NCBI GenBank assembly: GCA_009777365.1
Contig: WRLZ01000032.1
Location: 1 to 7,522, forward strand
Length of the DNA: 7,522 nucleotides
Source of the DNA: Candidatus Saccharimonadota bacterium
GTDB taxonomy: Bacteria; Patescibacteriota; Saccharimonadia; Saccharimonadales; Saccharimonadaceae
Direction of reading: 5' to 3'
Below are positions 6,574-7,522 of the stretch, piece after piece (positions within the stretch are counted from its first letter, which is position 1; each line of letters starts with the position of its first letter). The translations under genes were made by a program, and so were the position numbers. The notes beneath the pieces are model-generated. The model was not told where the DNA came from. It did not search any database and saw nothing but the letters and a program-made list of their open reading frames with translations.

Positions 6574-7065
6574 CTATTTTCCTAATATCTCCCTCAATTC
6601 ATCAATCGCCCTCTCATGGCTATCAATAGTCTTTTGACACCACTCAATCAATTCTCTATCTTTAAGATTCGCCCTACGACACATCAAAATAGTCCCGGAA
6701 TGATGCGGTATCATCGACCTTGCGAATTGCCTGTCATCAATAAACCACTGCCCGCGAGTAGCGTAAAAACAAAAGATGAAGAGAACCGTACCAGCCACCG
6801 CCGTGACAACCACCAGCTTCTTACTTTTATGAGCTTTGTGCATCAATAACACTTCTATAACAGTTCCCGTACCCACCATAGCTCCGGCTATGTATATCTG
6901 ATTTAGGTTGACATAAAAATCGCCCCAACTGTTGATCATGCCGTATATATGGAAAAACATCACAACAAAGTTGATCGCCGCTATCAGCAGTATCAATCTT
7001 AATTCTATGAAAAAAGGACTGTGTTCGACTTTATTGTTCTGATTGGATTTTTTATTTTTATTCAT
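6574..7065 (-). CDS. DUF305-type membrane protein with three predicted helices
   Basis: The 163-residue protein has a basic, Asn/Lys-rich N-terminus (1-14) and hydrophobic helices at about 19-42, 53-76 and 83-102. A C-terminal DUF305 domain (about 108-160) follows. Its hallmark is RSMIPHHSGTILMC (116-129), with M118, His121, His122 and Cys129, then a helix with C143 and His150 where the family usually has a Q/HxxEI-like pattern. DUF305 is a helical, ferritin-like domain; some members such as cyanobacterial CopM bind copper, so metal binding is a reasonable inference. The topology suggests an inner-membrane protein, but which side the domain faces is uncertain. The gene sits between gatC (27-base gap) and gatA (47-base gap), although no functional tie with tRNA amidation is known. 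A TATAAT box just upstream may give it its own promoter. Confidence 0.88.
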   Translation of the reverse strand: MNKNKKSNQNNKVEHSPFFIELRLILLIAAINFVVMFFHIYGMINSWGDFYVNLNQIYIAGAMVGTGTVIEVLLMHKAHKSKKLVVVTAVAGTVLFIFCFYATRGQWFIDDRQFARSMIPHHSGTILMCRRANLKDRELIEWCQKTIDSHERAIDELREILGK

Positions 7066-7091
7066 AATACATCACAGTTTAGACCTATATA

Positions 7092-7120
7092 ATTATAGCA
7101 CCTTTGGCACCTCTACGCAA
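7092..7120 (-). promoter_or_regulatory. Possible promoter for the DUF305 gene at the end of gatC
   Basis: On the minus strand, TATAAT (7097 to 7092) overlaps the gatC stop codon. TTGCGT (7120 to 7115) lies 17 bases upstream as a weak -35 (3 of 6). The predicted start would be near 7085, giving a leader of about 20 bases before the ATG at 7065. The -10 is perfect but the AT-rich setting weakens its value; readthrough from the gatC promoter is equally possible. Confidence 0.35.
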
Positions 7121-7377
7121 TTATCGCGTTTAGCTGGCGCCAAATCCAAAAGCTCCTCTCGACCGAGATGTTCCCCAACTTCGTCCTCTCGCCATACATT
7201 GCTTAGCCCCGTAACCTGATAAGTAGGCTCGACATCCGTAGTATCCAGTTCGTTCATCTCGCCAAAATAATTTACAATATTATCCAGATCATAGCTTAAT
7301 GCACGCGATTCTTCTTTATCAAGGCTAAGACAAGCTAACTCTGCCAGATGATTTACTTCTTTTTCGGTTATTTTCAT
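7093..7377 (-). CDS. gatC: Aspartyl/glutamyl-tRNA amidotransferase subunit C
   Basis: GatC is the small structural subunit that wraps around and stabilises the GatA-GatB pair. The 94 residues match the family length (about 95-100). The N-terminal helix pair shows the pattern ITEKEVNHLAELACLSL (3-19), the middle has the conserved VEPTYQVTGLSNVWREDEV (49-67), and the end has LAPAKRDNCVEVPKVL (79-94), matching the usual AP...F.VPkVL ending. It is the first gene of the minus-strand unit. A promoter lies six bases before the ATG and no Shine-Dalgarno is present. The following gene is the DUF305 membrane protein rather than gatA, which is unusual. Confidence 0.95.
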   Translation of the reverse strand: MKITEKEVNHLAELACLSLDKEESRALSYDLDNIVNYFGEMNELDTTDVEPTYQVTGLSNVWREDEVGEHLGREELLDLAPAKRDNCVEVPKVL

Positions 7378-7383
7378 AAAGAT

Positions 7384-7412
7384 ATTCTACCACATATTTT
7401 TATAAAAGTAAA
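7384..7412 (-). promoter_or_regulatory. Extended -10 promoter for gatC
   Basis: Minus strand: TTTACT (7412 to 7407, 4 of 6) as -35, a 17-base spacer, TGG, then TAGAAT (7389 to 7384, 5 of 6) as -10. Six bases (ATCTTT) separate the -10 from the gatC ATG at 7377, so transcription should begin at or next to the start codon. The element arrangement (TTTAC-, 17-base spacer, TGG, -10, six bases, ATG) closely matches the aminopeptidase promoter. Confidence 0.7.
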
Positions 7413-7427
7413 AAACTATGCTAAAAT
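7399..7427 (+). promoter_or_regulatory. Extended -10 promoter for the divergent murT-like gene
   Basis: Plus strand: TTTATA (7399-7404, 4 of 6) as -35, a 17-base spacer ending in TGC (extended -10), then TAAAAT (7422-7427, 5 of 6). Nine bases separate the -10 from the ATG at 7437, so the message would have a leader of only about 2-3 bases. It lies back to back with the gatC promoter, with the two -35 regions almost touching. Confidence 0.6.
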
Positions 7428-7436
7428 TATCTTAGG

Positions 7437-7522
7437 ATGAAGAAAAACTCTATTTTCATTGGAAACTTCGTGTCTAAAATCACCAGATTAAAAGGCGGAT
7501 CTGGCTCTGCCTTGCCAGGCCT
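7437..7522 (+). CDS. murT: Partial Mur ligase-like gene start, probable MurT (5' end only)
   Basis: Only the first 28 codons are in the window, beginning MKKNSIFIGNFVSKITRL and followed by a Gly/Ser-rich stretch ending in ALPG. Known MurT proteins begin with a short helix followed by a basic residue, a Gly-rich stretch and LPG, leading into the Mur ligase ATP domain; this matches that pattern. MurT, with its partner GatD, amidates the alpha-carboxyl of D-glutamate in lipid II, using glutamine as nitrogen source. If correct, a gatD-like glutamine amidotransferase gene is expected just downstream, outside the window. The ATG is preceded by TTAGG, a poor ribosome site, and by a promoter nine bases upstream. 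With so little sequence this is a pattern-based call; other Mur ligase-like or unrelated proteins remain possible. Confidence 0.6.
   Translation, partial: MKKNSIFIGNFVSKITRLKGGSGSALPG

Noticed and set aside
6024..6629. 201-codon open frame on the plus strand opposite gatA
   Set aside because: It overlaps the conserved amidase signature of gatA on the other strand, is low-complexity Ser/Ala/Pro and has no promoter or ribosome site. It is a shadow of gatA.
7066..7092. Terminator between gatC and the DUF305 gene
   Set aside because: The 27-base gap is AT-rich with TATA-like sequence but has no stem-loop followed by a T-run on the minus strand.
105..7377. UGA recoded as glycine or tryptophan, as in some related lineages
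   Set aside because: All seven complete genes translate to full-length, motif-complete proteins under the standard code, so a frequent sense use of UGA is not compatible.

Overview
The window looks like a piece of a small, compact bacterial genome of the Patescibacteria/CPR type, most likely Candidatus Saccharibacteria (TM7). This is an inference from protein style. It rests on the divergent but complete GatCAB set, a probable MurT start beside gatC, a small tethered beta-domain protein with two cysteines, very tight packing and promoters sitting directly on start codons. I could not run a search, so the phylum is a judgement and not a measurement. Translation with the standard code gives intact proteins. 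UGA-to-glycine recoding, as in Gracilibacteria, is therefore not seen.

Left block (about 70-3699, plus strand): a near-consensus extended -10 promoter drives an M1 zinc aminopeptidase. Six bases after it comes a 174-residue protein of unknown function with one membrane anchor. That gene overlaps a YdcF/DUF218-family protein by 8 bases. The spacing indicates one transcription unit. Two perfect inverted repeats lie in the 104 bases upstream of the promoter's start codon.

Right block (3715-7377, minus strand): reading leftward, the order is gatC, a DUF305-type membrane protein with three helices, gatA, then gatB. GatCAB is the amidotransferase that turns mischarged Glu-tRNA(Gln) and Asp-tRNA(Asn) into Gln-tRNA(Gln) and Asn-tRNA(Asn). 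The DUF305 gene sits inside what is usually an uninterrupted gatCAB order. gatA and gatB overlap by 8 bases, and gatB has a clear Shine-Dalgarno sequence. The left and right blocks converge with only 15 bases between stop codons and no visible terminator.

Right edge: a divergent gene starts at 7437 and runs off the window. Its first 28 residues resemble the N-terminus of MurT, the ligase subunit of lipid II isoglutaminyl synthase. The 59-base gatC/murT gap holds two back-to-back promoters.

There is no mobile element, CRISPR array, tRNA or rRNA, and no gene-free stretch over 300 bases. The most interesting signals are the recurring promoter-on-start-codon arrangement, which predicts leaderless mRNAs, and the membrane protein gene inside the gat operon.
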